Below, piece after piece: positions 9,959 through 17,589 of a stretch of 64,000 nt of DNA. Origin of the DNA: Kribbella kalugense (GTDB lineage Bacteria; Actinomycetota; Actinomycetes; Propionibacteriales; Kribbellaceae); NCBI RefSeq assembly GCF_004365875.1, contig NZ_SODF01000002.1, forward strand, positions 2,048,971-2,112,970, read 5' to 3'. Numbering within the stretch: the first letter of the stretch is position 1; each line of letters opens with the position of its first letter. The translations under genes and the position numbers were made by a program. The notes below the pieces were generated by a model. The model did not search any database, had not been told where the DNA came from, and saw only the letters and a list, made by a program, of their open reading frames with translations.

Positions 9959-10278
9959 CCCGGTCTCGGAGGATCGAGCAAGCCAATCGCTGGATGATCC
10001 ACAGCCGGCAGCACTGCAAGCAATCACATGGCCCAGAACCAGCTCATTCCGACCAAATCGCCAGCCTCACGATCAGCTCAATCCCGCTAAACCGTCCCAC
10101 CGCCGTTAGCCCGAGGCACTTGGGCGTTGAGGCATGGACCTGGTCGGCTCGATCTGCCACCCTCACCTGAACGCTGTAGGCAACAACGGCACCGGCGCAA
10201 GCCGCCATGAGGTCAAGTCCTTCAGCACAATGAATTCGCCGCTGTCGCGACAGCGAGACGTATGGCGTGGAGGTAGCG
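9959..10278. other. 320-base intergenic region with a perfect palindrome
   Basis: No coding frame in this stretch has a plausible start or codon bias. It contains the 16-bp palindrome listed separately and the ribosome-binding site GGAGG (10269-10273) for the next gene. A promoter for that gene must lie here, but I cannot pick out a convincing -10/-35 pair. Confidence 0.5.
10241..10256. promoter_or_regulatory. perfect 16-bp palindrome, probable operator
   Basis: CGCTGTCGCGACAGCG is a perfect inverted repeat without a spacer, ending 22 bases before the start of the membrane/PLD-like gene at 10279. Its place and symmetry suit a dimeric repressor site. No regulator gene is adjacent. Confidence 0.45.
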
Positions 10279-11055
10279 GTGGGGGTTCTGTCACGGCTGC
10301 GCAAGGCCGGCCGAGATATCGGTGCAAACGTTCGCTCCGGTCGGCACATCGAGGCGTATGCCACCCTCGTGCTCGGAGTAGCTCTGATCGTGCTCAGCGT
10401 TCTTGACGTAGGAGATGACCGCTGGCTCTTCGCCGGCATCCTGGTTGGCATCAGCTTTCTTGTCTTTCACACGACTCTGACCGACACCCGGGCATCCATC
10501 GGCGTCGAGTTGCTGGATCGCGACTCCTTCACTCCGTTCTCCGACTTGCTCCACAACGTCGACGAACTGTGGGTTTACGGGCCAACGGCCAACAGCATCC
10601 TGGTCAACGTCGCCGACATTCGCCGCCACATCCTCGAACGGGCCGGCTCGGTCCGCTTCATCGTGCAGGACCCCGATCAGGTGGAAGCAGTTGAGGCGAG
10701 CAAGTTGCAGCTTGACGACAACCTGGACTTCCTCAGTTCGCTGCGTATCTCCGTCGGCACCCTCCGACGTCTGCAGGCCGGGTATCCCGAGCGAGTCCGC
10801 TACGCACTTCTGCCGATGAACCCCGGATTCAGCTTGCTGGTCGTCAACCCGCGCCGACATGACGGGTATCTCGTACTGGAGATGCAGGGGTTCAAAGACG
10901 ACAACATCAACGATCGGATGCACATGGTGCTCGATCGCCAAGATGCCAGCCGATGGTTCACCTACTGGACCGATCGGTTCGACGCGATGTGGAGTGCCGC
11001 CGCGGAACAGTTCCCTGGCCCAGACTCAGTGAAAGCTGACACGCAGAATGCCTAG
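10279..11055 (+). CDS. two-TM membrane protein with PLD-like (DUF5919-type) soluble domain
   Basis: A 258-residue protein. Residues about 25-43 and 50-67 are two hydrophobic helices separated by a short loop, placing the long C-terminal part on one side of the membrane. The C-terminal domain contains 'ELWVYGPTANSILVN' and 'GSVRFIVQDPDQVEAVE', the strand-turn pattern of phospholipase-D-like/DUF5919 domains, but I see no HKD motif, so it may be a catalytically dead binding domain. GTG at 10279 follows GGAGG at 5 bases; GTG 10267 is the alternative. A small plus-strand ORF and a SIR2-like gene on the other strand lie next. Two-TM proteins are common defence effectors; this is inference. Confidence 0.72.
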   Translation: MGVLSRLRKAGRDIGANVRSGRHIEAYATLVLGVALIVLSVLDVGDDRWLFAGILVGISFLVFHTTLTDTRASIGVELLDRDSFTPFSDLLHNVDELWVYGPTANSILVNVADIRRHILERAGSVRFIVQDPDQVEAVEASKLQLDDNLDFLSSLRISVGTLRRLQAGYPERVRYALLPMNPGFSLLVVNPRRHDGYLVLEMQGFKDDNINDRMHMVLDRQDASRWFTYWTDRFDAMWSAAAEQFPGPDSVKADTQNA

Positions 11056-11310
11056 CGGCCCGACTGGGTTCATGACAGCCTGGAAAGGTTCGGCAGTTGG
11101 ACACGCCGGGCCCTGGGTGCAGGGACCTAGGCCGCCCAAGCGATTCAATGGCTCCACGAGGCTGGCCGTCAAAAGAGACGGAGTGTGATGGGTGTGCTTA
11201 CTTTGAGTTATTTGCCCCAGGGGGGCGCCCGCTCGCTCCGGCCGGCGATGAGCTGGGTGGCTCAGCGCCGAGCCGACGACGACCCGTCATGGCAACAGTA
11301 GGGGGATCCG

Positions 11311-11496
11311 ATGACGAAGCCTGCAACATCGGAAAAGGGGAATCGTTCAACCACCTTCATGAGCCCGTCTCGCTTTCGCGAGAGCACCGAGTACATAAAG
11401 GGCGTGGATCGCCGCGAGGTGCTCAAGAAGGGCGGAATGCTTGAAGACGCGTTGCGCGAGCGTGAGGAGCAAGCAAAGAAGCCAGATCACAGTTGA
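11311..11496 (+). CDS. small charged hypothetical protein (61 aa)
   Basis: A 61-residue, strongly hydrophilic protein with a likely C-terminal helix ('REVLKKGGMLEDALREREEQAKK'-type composition, rich in Lys and Glu). ATG at 11311 is preceded by AGGGGGA at 4-5 bases, a good ribosome-binding site. I do not recognise the family. It ends 20 bases before the convergent SIR2-like gene, and follows the two-TM gene by 255 bases, so it could be a separate small regulator or a partner of either neighbour. Confidence 0.5.
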   Translation: MTKPATSEKGNRSTTFMSPSRFRESTEYIKGVDRREVLKKGGMLEDALREREEQAKKPDHS

Positions 11497-11516
11497 TTCA
11501 TCGCGCCGATCTGGAT

Positions 11517-13181
11517 CTATGGATGGTTTAGTTCGGCGATGGCCTCGTCGATTGGCCTCGAGAAATGATCGTCGGCGGCTCTCAACGGTTCGATAATACC
11601 TTTCGCAACGGTCCGCAACCGCGGCATGCAGGCACTTAGCTTGGTCTGACTTGCGTCTGAACTTAGCGATCCATCGGAACCGGACCTCGATGAGGCAAGA
11701 GTTATCACTCCGACTGGGACTTCTCCCTGCTTCTGCTCGTCGTACCAGATAGGTATGGACAAGAAAGATTTCCAGCGCCCTTTCTGGATCGGTGAGTGTG
11801 GCGGTGGCCATCGAGTCGGGTGTCCATTGCGAAACGCCATAACAGAGATGTACTCGTCGTCGGTTGGTATCACAGCCTCCCGCATGGAGTATGGGTCAAG
11901 CCACGGGCCCGTGGATGTTGCCCAGAGCTGCATGGTTCGCTTCTCGTTCGGCTTCCACCTGATCCACATTTCGATTTTTAAGGCCTCGCTGCTTGGGGCT
12001 CGCAATGTCAATCGTACGATGTCGAGGCCAAGGCGAAGAAGCTCGTGGCACGCGCGTTGGTGACCCTCCATGCCGTCTTTGTTCCGAAGGTCCCACCCGG
12101 ACCACCACTTGGTCAAACGGGACCCGTACCGCATACTCGCCGCGTGCTCCTTGTACTCATTTGGGTCGGGCAACAGCGCTGCAGTTCGGACTTCTTCAAG
12201 GAATTGGGCGGAGTGAATATAGTAGTCATGGTAGATCGGCACGACATCGAGTTGATCGAACCGTTTGGTGGCTAGCCTGCGGTACTCGCGGTCCTTGAGC
12301 TCCGGCTTGTCCTGGGTGCAGACCAAGGCGTAGCGCTGAAACCCCAGGGATCTCGTACTGCGCAGGGCATTGACCAGCGGTGAATCCATCATCGACGTTC
12401 CCACAAATAGAGCGGACGACCGCCTGAGGAGTTCGCACAGCGCCCGTTCGGTGATGTCTGCTGTCGTGGTGTAGTCGGCTTCACTGACGACCGGATATCG
12501 CTCCAACTCGTCCGGATGGGCGGCGATCCGGCCATGCAAATGCACAAGATTCAGGCTTCCAGGCGAGAAGAACTTAGAGTTGACCCGCCGCAACCACCCT
12601 GCAGGCGTCGTGGAGTTCTTGTCGGACAACGGGTCCGAGGTCGTCGGATGGTGGATTGGCACCGGTCGCTTTGCCACTGGCTGACGGGCGATGACTTTGT
12701 CGTTCTGCCGAATTTCTTCGAGCGCCTCGAAAAGATAGTCGTCGTAGTTAGGTGTAACCAGACAGACGGACCGATCATTGCGATAGCTCACCATCGAGTA
12801 CGCCAGGTATGCGATGTTCTGTGCCAATCGCCCATCGACCCAACTGCCACGGGAATAGATACGGTAGCGCAACATGTCCACCATGCGGTCGCGGGCATAA
12901 TTTCCTGTCTGCCCGTACTCGACGCTGTCCTCGAACAGTTGCGCCGCGATCGACGCAGCTTGGAGATTGCCCAACTTGCGAATGATTAGATATCTGAGCT
13001 TGTCGTCCCGGACATTAGGCGCAAGTATGGTATCGACCATAGTCGCCCAGCTGAGCGTTGAGCGGTTGATTGTGATGCCCGCGCCGCCGTAAATGCATAT
13101 GCGCTGCAGTTGGGCAATCTCGACGATCAGATCCCGGATCTCGCGTCGATGGAAGAACGGATCCTCGTCAATAGATGTCAA
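11517..13181 (-). CDS. SIR2-like protein with C-terminal GAF-like domain
   Basis: A 554-residue protein. The N-terminal 330 residues carry a SIR2 layout: 'YGGAGIT' (31-37), 'TPNYDDYL' (143-150, the TxNxD position), 'VHLHG' (213-217, catalytic-His position) and 'FVGTSMMDSPL' (259-269). Such non-sirtuin SIR2 domains usually degrade NAD+ in antiphage systems. Residues about 425-500 resemble a GAF sensor domain, ending in 'GVITLASS'. The start appears to be TTG at 13181, with GGGAG 6 bases upstream; the next Met would remove the nucleotide-binding loop. The TTG overlaps the stop of a small upstream ORF. Base composition is lower in GC than the core genes, consistent with transfer. Defence function is inferred, not shown. 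Confidence 0.78.
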   Translation of the reverse strand: MTSIDEDPFFHRREIRDLIVEIAQLQRICIYGGAGITINRSTLSWATMVDTILAPNVRDDKLRYLIIRKLGNLQAASIAAQLFEDSVEYGQTGNYARDRMVDMLRYRIYSRGSWVDGRLAQNIAYLAYSMVSYRNDRSVCLVTPNYDDYLFEALEEIRQNDKVIARQPVAKRPVPIHHPTTSDPLSDKNSTTPAGWLRRVNSKFFSPGSLNLVHLHGRIAAHPDELERYPVVSEADYTTTADITERALCELLRRSSALFVGTSMMDSPLVNALRSTRSLGFQRYALVCTQDKPELKDREYRRLATKRFDQLDVVPIYHDYYIHSAQFLEEVRTAALLPDPNEYKEHAASMRYGSRLTKWWSGWDLRNKDGMEGHQRACHELLRLGLDIVRLTLRAPSSEALKIEMWIRWKPNEKRTMQLWATSTGPWLDPYSMREAVIPTDDEYISVMAFRNGHPTRWPPPHSPIQKGRWKSFLSIPIWYDEQKQGEVPVGVITLASSRSGSDGSLSSDASQTKLSACMPRLRTVAKGIIEPLRAADDHFSRPIDEAIAELNHP

Positions 13182-13408
13182 CTCGAGCTCCCTAGGATCG
13201 CTTGGGGCCCGAATTGTTTTGGAGTTTCGAGAACCACCAGCCCGTACAGTCGGTATGCCTTATCCGTGCGCATCGGTTTGCTGATACGTCGCCGGGCATA
13301 CCCACGAACTGCCAGGCATTGCTCGATCGGCAGGCTCCGCGACCGTTGCTCGACCGATCCTGTGGCGTTTGCCGCATCGGCGCCCCCGGCTTTGCGCATC
13401 GCATCCAT
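13178..13408 (-). CDS. possible small protein coupled to the SIR2-like gene (76 aa)
   Basis: A 76-codon frame whose TGA overlaps the TTG start of the SIR2-like gene (TTGA), the arrangement of translationally coupled pairs. The product is basic, with 'AVRGYARRRISKPMRTDKAYRLYG' type composition in its middle, and has no motif I recognise. A G-rich run precedes the ATG at 13408 at short spacing; the internal Met at 13399 is an alternative. It could be an antitoxin-like or DNA-binding partner, or a leader frame without function. Confidence 0.35.
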   Translation of the reverse strand: MDAMRKAGGADAANATGSVEQRSRSLPIEQCLAVRGYARRRISKPMRTDKAYRLYGLVVLETPKQFGPQAILGSSS

Positions 13409-14151
13409 GCATCCCCCATCAAGGTCCCCACCCTGAGTTACGGAGGGTACGCGCCTGTTACCTGTTTGACCACTGTTCGTTAGCTCCAGTTTCCAAGGCG
13501 TGAGTGGCGGTCAGATCCAGGTGAAGGAGTCGCGATCACCAGCACTCTGCGAGGAACGCTCGCCACGGGCTCGATTCGCCCCGACGGCGCACCGAACTCG
13601 AATTCCCGAAGCCCCGTCGCTATGTGGCCCGCGCTAACTCGGGGGTAGTCCTTGACCGACCACCGCCGCGAAGCTCAGTGGTTTCGAGGTTCACAGCCCA
13701 AGCCGCAGAATCCGTGGTTGTCGCTTCGAGTCCCCAAACCCCCAGGTCAAGGCAGACGTGCCTGCGATGACCGTTATTGAGCTCACGCTGCCCTACCTTT
13801 TCGTCGCGTGGCCCTTTCCGTCGGGCCGGCGCTGAGCACTTCGCCCATCGCCTAATGACCTGCGGGTTCGTCCCGCTCAACAGAAGCGACGGTTCCTGTG
13901 ATCCGCGAGCAGGTCATCGACACAGTCCGTCGGCTGATCTGCGACAGGCCAGATATCCGGCGACCAACTGTGAGATGCCGAACGGACGGATCTGCCGACA
14001 GGTGCGCGGATGTGGAGGGGCTGCTGAATCTTCTGGTGGAGGTGTCGGATCTGGGGGTTGGCGTTCGTTGGGCAAGTGGATGGCGGCCGGCGGATAGGGA
14101 GTCAGGCATGATTCGTTCGATGAATACGTCGTACTTAGGTCGGGAGGGTTT
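13409..14151. other. 743-base stretch without a supportable gene
   Basis: Several open frames run through on both strands but none has a ribosome-binding site plus protein-like composition. An 86-codon minus frame (13620-13880) is the longest short candidate and I do not trust it. The final 10 bases hold the ribosome-binding site for the peptidase gene at 14152. The stretch may contain decayed gene remnants at the edge of the accessory region. Confidence 0.4.
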
Positions 14152-14817
14152 GTGAAGCTGCTGCTTACGTCCGGGGGCGTTACGAACGGGAGTATCCGCG
14201 CGGCGCTGGTTGAGATGTTGGGGAAGACGATCTCCGAGTGTCGGGCGCTCTGCATCCCCACGGCGCAGTGGGGTCACCCGATGTTGGGGCCTGCGACGGT
14301 GCGGAAGTTCATCACCGGCGAGCCTCCGTGGCACCTGTCCAGCATGGGCTGGAAGTCCGTCGGCGTTCTGGAGCTCACCGCGCTGCCCAGTATCGGCGAG
14401 GAGCGGTGGGTGCCGTGGGTCCGCGAGGCGGACGTGCTGCTGGTGGACGGAGGCGAAGCGACGTACCTGAACCACTGGATGCGCGAGTCGGGGCTGGCGG
14501 ACCTCATGCCGTCGCTGCCCGAGACGGTCTGGTTGGGGATGAGCGCCGGCAGCATGGTGATGACACCGCGGACCGGTGACGACTTCGTCCACTGGCCTTC
14601 CGCGCCGGACGACCGCATGCTCGGCGTCGTCGACTTCTCGATCTTCCCGCACCTGGACCACGAGGACATGCCGGAGAACACCTTGGGCGACGCGGAGAAC
14701 TGGGCCGCCGACATCGGAGTTCCGTCGTACGCCATCGACGACCAAACCGCCATCAAGGTCACCGACGGCACCATCGAAGTCATCTCCGAAGGCCACTGGA
14801 AGGCCTTCCCCGCCTAA
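14152..14817 (+). CDS. peptidase E-like protein (S51 / class I glutamine amidotransferase-like)
   Basis: A 221-residue cytosolic hydrolase. It begins 'KLLLTSGGVTNGSI' as in peptidase E, and has 'ADVLLVDGGEATYLNHW' followed by the nucleophile elbow 'GMSAGSM' with Ser131. 'FPHLDHEDMPEN' is in the position of the catalytic histidine region. S51 enzymes cleave Asp-Xaa dipeptides, or cyanophycin in related members. GTG start with GGAGGG at 3-4 bases. It appears monocistronic; an alpha/beta hydrolase follows 217 bases later. Confidence 0.85.
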   Translation: MKLLLTSGGVTNGSIRAALVEMLGKTISECRALCIPTAQWGHPMLGPATVRKFITGEPPWHLSSMGWKSVGVLELTALPSIGEERWVPWVREADVLLVDGGEATYLNHWMRESGLADLMPSLPETVWLGMSAGSMVMTPRTGDDFVHWPSAPDDRMLGVVDFSIFPHLDHEDMPENTLGDAENWAADIGVPSYAIDDQTAIKVTDGTIEVISEGHWKAFPA

Positions 14818-15034
14818 CCGCCGTTTGCGACCGTACGGCGATGTCATCATGAGCGGATGTGGCGTGCGGGGACTTTCGGGATGGGCCCTGGTATGACTCA
14901 TGGTCAGCGCGACAGCGGGTGCTGAAGCGATGAGGCCGCCGAGCGCATTGTCCGCGGCGCGGGTGGGCGGGGCGTGGTGGACTGACTGCAGTTTCGTCGG
15001 TTGCTGGCGGGGTTGAGTGGATGGGGGACGTGTC

Positions 15035-15889
15035 ATGCAGGAGGGGGCGTCGGACGGGCGGACGAGGGTTGTGGCGACGCCGGACGGGCGGCGGCTGGGG
15101 GTTTGTGTTTGGGGGGATCCGGGTGGGGCGCCGGTGTTCTGGTTGCATGGGACTCCGGGGAGTCGGTTGCTGCGCGAGCCGGGTGCCAGCTATGCGGACA
15201 ACCACCTCCGGGTGTTCACCTATGACCGGCCTGGGTACGGGCTGTCTACGCGGGTTCGGGGTCGGCGGGTCGTGGATGTGGCGTTCGACGTTCGTACGAT
15301 CGCGGATGCGTTCGGGCTCGAACAGTTCGGGGTTGCTGGTGTCTCGGGTGGGGCCTCCGCGACGCTGGCCGCGGCGGCACTGCTGCCGGATCGCGTGAGC
15401 CGCTGCGCGATCGTTGTCGGACCGGCGCCCGTTTCCGCCGAAGGGCTCGATTTCTATGGCGGTATGGATGAGGAGAGCCGCGCCGGTTGGCGCCATGCGA
15501 TACAGGGTGAGGTGTCGCTGGAGACCGACTGGCAGGCGATGAAGGACTGGCTCGATGACGGCATGCCGGGGCTGGAGGTTTCGGCCGGCGACCGGGTGAT
15601 GTTGGCGGAAGCTTTCGGCGAGTCCACCCGTCAGGGTTCAGCCGGGTACGTCGATGACTTCCTGTCTCTCGCCGGCGACTGGGGGCTTTCTCTTGCGGCT
15701 GTCCAGGTCCCCACCCGAATCATGGTGGCGCGCGACGATACGTCGGTACCGGTCGCGCACGGGGAGTGGTTTGCGCGGCATCTACCGCGGTCCGAGTTGG
15801 TGTACGTCGATGGCGGTCACTTCGGCCCCCGCGATGAGGCCGAAGAGCAGCTGATGACCTGGGTCGGACACGGCAAGACCTCAATCTGA
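15035..15889 (+). CDS. alpha/beta hydrolase
   Basis: A 284-residue alpha/beta hydrolase. It has the oxyanion block 'FWLHGTPGSR', 'YDRPGYGLS', the nucleophile elbow 'GVSGGASA', an acidic residue in 'VARDDTSVP' and the final histidine in 'YVDGGHFGP'. Complete catalytic triad; substrate unknown. I favour ATG 15035, which has a G-rich site 7 bases upstream, over GTG 15017. The upstream 15 codons use noticeably looser codon bias. No clear operon partner: the VOC gene follows after 108 bases on the same strand. Confidence 0.86.
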   Translation: MQEGASDGRTRVVATPDGRRLGVCVWGDPGGAPVFWLHGTPGSRLLREPGASYADNHLRVFTYDRPGYGLSTRVRGRRVVDVAFDVRTIADAFGLEQFGVAGVSGGASATLAAAALLPDRVSRCAIVVGPAPVSAEGLDFYGGMDEESRAGWRHAIQGEVSLETDWQAMKDWLDDGMPGLEVSAGDRVMLAEAFGESTRQGSAGYVDDFLSLAGDWGLSLAAVQVPTRIMVARDDTSVPVAHGEWFARHLPRSELVYVDGGHFGPRDEAEEQLMTWVGHGKTSI

Positions 15890-15997
15890 GAGTGACGTGC
15901 GGCGTGTTGCCGCTAGCAACAAATGACACGGCGGACGAATTGTCGGTGGCCGTGGGCATACTGGCGGCGTCCTGTTGCCGGCGGTGAGGAGAGACAG

Positions 15998-16438
15998 ATG
16001 GGTGTGGCGTTTCAGTTGGTGGTTGACTGCGCTGATTCTGATGTGCTGGCGCGGTTTTGGGCTGCTGCGCTGCGGTATGACGTTGCGCCGGCGCCGGCTG
16101 GGTTCGATAGCTGGAACGACTTTTATCGTCGGTTGGGGGTGGCTGAGGAGGACCTGGTTGACGGGGTAGACAGGATCAGTGACCCCGAGGGGCGCGGGCC
16201 GGATGTCTGGTTCCATGTCGTGTCGGAGGACAAGGTGGTGAAGAACCGGCTGCATCTGGATATCCATGCCAGTGGGGAGTGGTCGGATCCGTTTGAGGAT
16301 CGGGTTCGGCGGGTTGACGCGGAGGCGGCGAGGCTGGCGGAGTTGGGCGCCACCATTACCGGGCCGTTCGAGGAAGGGCTGGATCACTACGCGGTGGGGA
16401 TGAAGGACCCGGAAGGGAACGAGTTCGACATCAACTGA
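15998..16438 (+). CDS. VOC-family (glyoxalase-like) protein
   Basis: A 146-residue single-domain VOC protein with 'LVVDCADSDVLARFWAAAL' at the N-terminus, the hallmark of actinomycete glyoxalase-like proteins, and 'RLHLDIHA' and 'MKDPEGNEFDI' at the metal-ligand positions (His and Glu). It likely binds or transforms a small molecule; which one cannot be told. ATG at 15998 is preceded by GAGGAGAGA. Ends 22 bases before the convergent DinB-like gene. Confidence 0.86.
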   Translation: MGVAFQLVVDCADSDVLARFWAAALRYDVAPAPAGFDSWNDFYRRLGVAEEDLVDGVDRISDPEGRGPDVWFHVVSEDKVVKNRLHLDIHASGEWSDPFEDRVRRVDAEAARLAELGATITGPFEEGLDHYAVGMKDPEGNEFDIN

Positions 16439-16460
16439 CTGTGAGTGCCGGGGGCTGCGG

Positions 16461-17060
16461 TCAGTTTGGCCAGGTGGGGTTGCGGCCTAGGTAGGCGACG
16501 ATCTGGTCGAGGGGGTTGTCGCCGGACCAGGGGATGTCCGCAGCGAAGGCGGTGCCTGGTGCGCGGCGGACGTCGCCGGTGGGGACTACCTGGGCTACTG
16601 AGTGGGCGGCCTCGAGGGTGGCGGGGGTGAAGGTAATCGGCTTGCCGAGGGACTTTGCGACGTCCCAGCTGTGGACGATGTAGTCGATGAAGTGGAAGCT
16701 GATGGCCTGGGCGCCGGGGAAGGCGGCGTTCGGGCCGAACTCGTGGAGTGCGAAAGTGCGGTCCGTGACACCGGGCTCGGCGAATGCTTCCAGGACGTGC
16801 TCGGCGGATTCGGTGTACGCCTTGACCGGGTTGTCGCCTAGGTCGAGGAGCTTCCAGATCGCGGGGTCGGACTCGCCGCGGGAGGCGGCGGCGAAGCCGT
16901 AGTGCTGGGTGGCCATGTGGGCGAGCAGACCGTACAGGGTCCAGGCCCGGCACGGGGTCGGCTTGGACAGGTCGGCGTCGGTGGCGGTGGAAACCAGCTC
17001 GATGCTGGTCCGGACGGCTTCGGCATCTAGTACGACGTAGTCTACGATAGGCATGTGCAT
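16461..17060 (-). CDS. TIGR03086-like DinB/maleylpyruvate-isomerase-type metal-binding protein
   Basis: A 199-residue helical protein of the DinB superfamily. 'PCRAWTLYGLLAHM' at about 40-53 holds the first metal-ligand histidine, and 'FHFIDYIVHSWDVAKSLG' the other two histidines, the pattern of mycothiol-dependent isomerase relatives. It is probably a mycothiol-linked or metal-dependent enzyme of unknown substrate. ATG 17060 or 17054 can start it; both fall inside the inverted repeat listed at 17042-17067, so a repressor bound there would block it directly. Divergent from a MarR regulator 46 bases away. Confidence 0.85.
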   Translation of the reverse strand: MHMPIVDYVVLDAEAVRTSIELVSTATDADLSKPTPCRAWTLYGLLAHMATQHYGFAAASRGESDPAIWKLLDLGDNPVKAYTESAEHVLEAFAEPGVTDRTFALHEFGPNAAFPGAQAISFHFIDYIVHSWDVAKSLGKPITFTPATLEAAHSVAQVVPTGDVRRAPGTAFAADIPWSGDNPLDQIVAYLGRNPTWPN

Positions 17061-17067
17061 ATCGTAG
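17042..17067. promoter_or_regulatory. MarR-type operator between divergent genes
   Basis: Perfect 8-bp arms CTACGATA (17042-17049) and TATCGTAG (17060-17067) flank a 10-bp spacer. The site covers the start of the DinB-like gene and the -35 region of the MarR gene. It is the obvious binding site for the adjacent regulator. Confidence 0.65.
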
Positions 17068-17076
17068 GCGCTCGCA

Positions 17077-17082
17077 TATAAT
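17077..17082 (+). promoter_or_regulatory. -10 element of the marR-like gene
   Basis: A perfect TATAAT, rare in DNA of this GC content, lies 24 bases before the ATG at 17107. The -35 side (around 17054-17059) falls inside the operator, which suggests autorepression. No Shine-Dalgarno precedes the ATG. Confidence 0.5.
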
Positions 17083-17106
17083 TGCGCCAGTGCTACCTTT
17101 TCAGTT

Positions 17107-17526
17107 ATGGCAACCGAGCGTCCCGATCTGGCGGCGATGCTGTATCCGCTGGTGCGGAAGCTGATCGCGATCGAAATGCCGGTGCTCGCCACGCACAACG
17201 TCTCGATGTGGGGCTACTCGGTGCTCACCGCCCTCGACGACACCCCGGTCCGTACTCAAGCTGCGCTCGCTGAGGCGATCGGGGCGGACAAGTCCCGCAT
17301 CATCGGCACGCTCGACGAGCTTCAGCAGGCCGGCCTGATCGAGCGCACGCCCGACCCCGACGACCGGCGTGTGCGGCTGCTCTCGATCACCACCGAAGGC
17401 CGGCGGGTACGCCGTGCGGTCCGGAGGGGCATCCAGGCCCAGGAGCAGCAGGTCCTCGAATCACTCCCCTTGGTCGACCGCAAGACGTTCATCCGCATCC
17501 TGCAACAGCTGCACGCCTCACGCTGA
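17107..17526 (+). CDS. MarR-family transcriptional regulator
   Basis: A 139-residue winged-helix regulator. 'TQAALAEAIGADKSRIIGTLDELQQAGLIERTPDPDDRRVRLLSIT' spans the recognition helix and the DxRxxR wing typical of MarR. Long flanking helices should form the dimer. It probably represses itself and the divergent DinB-like gene through the operator at 17042-17067, responding to a small phenolic or electrophilic ligand. A membrane protein gene follows 63 bases downstream. Confidence 0.92.
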   Translation: MATERPDLAAMLYPLVRKLIAIEMPVLATHNVSMWGYSVLTALDDTPVRTQAALAEAIGADKSRIIGTLDELQQAGLIERTPDPDDRRVRLLSITTEGRRVRRAVRRGIQAQEQQVLESLPLVDRKTFIRILQQLHASR

Positions 17527-17589
17527 GGGCGGAGGCCGTTCCCTCGCGCGGGTGATCCGGACTCGGTCGCGCCGCAACAGACTGGCCGC

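Noticed and set aside
13716..13745. T-arm-like sequence CTTCGAGTCCCC, possible tRNA or attachment site
   Set aside because: The flanking bases do not form a T-stem and no acceptor, D or anticodon arm can be folded around it.
13620..13880. 86-codon minus-strand frame in the 13.4-14.1 kb gap
   Set aside because: No ribosome-binding site, low-complexity ends and no recognisable motif.
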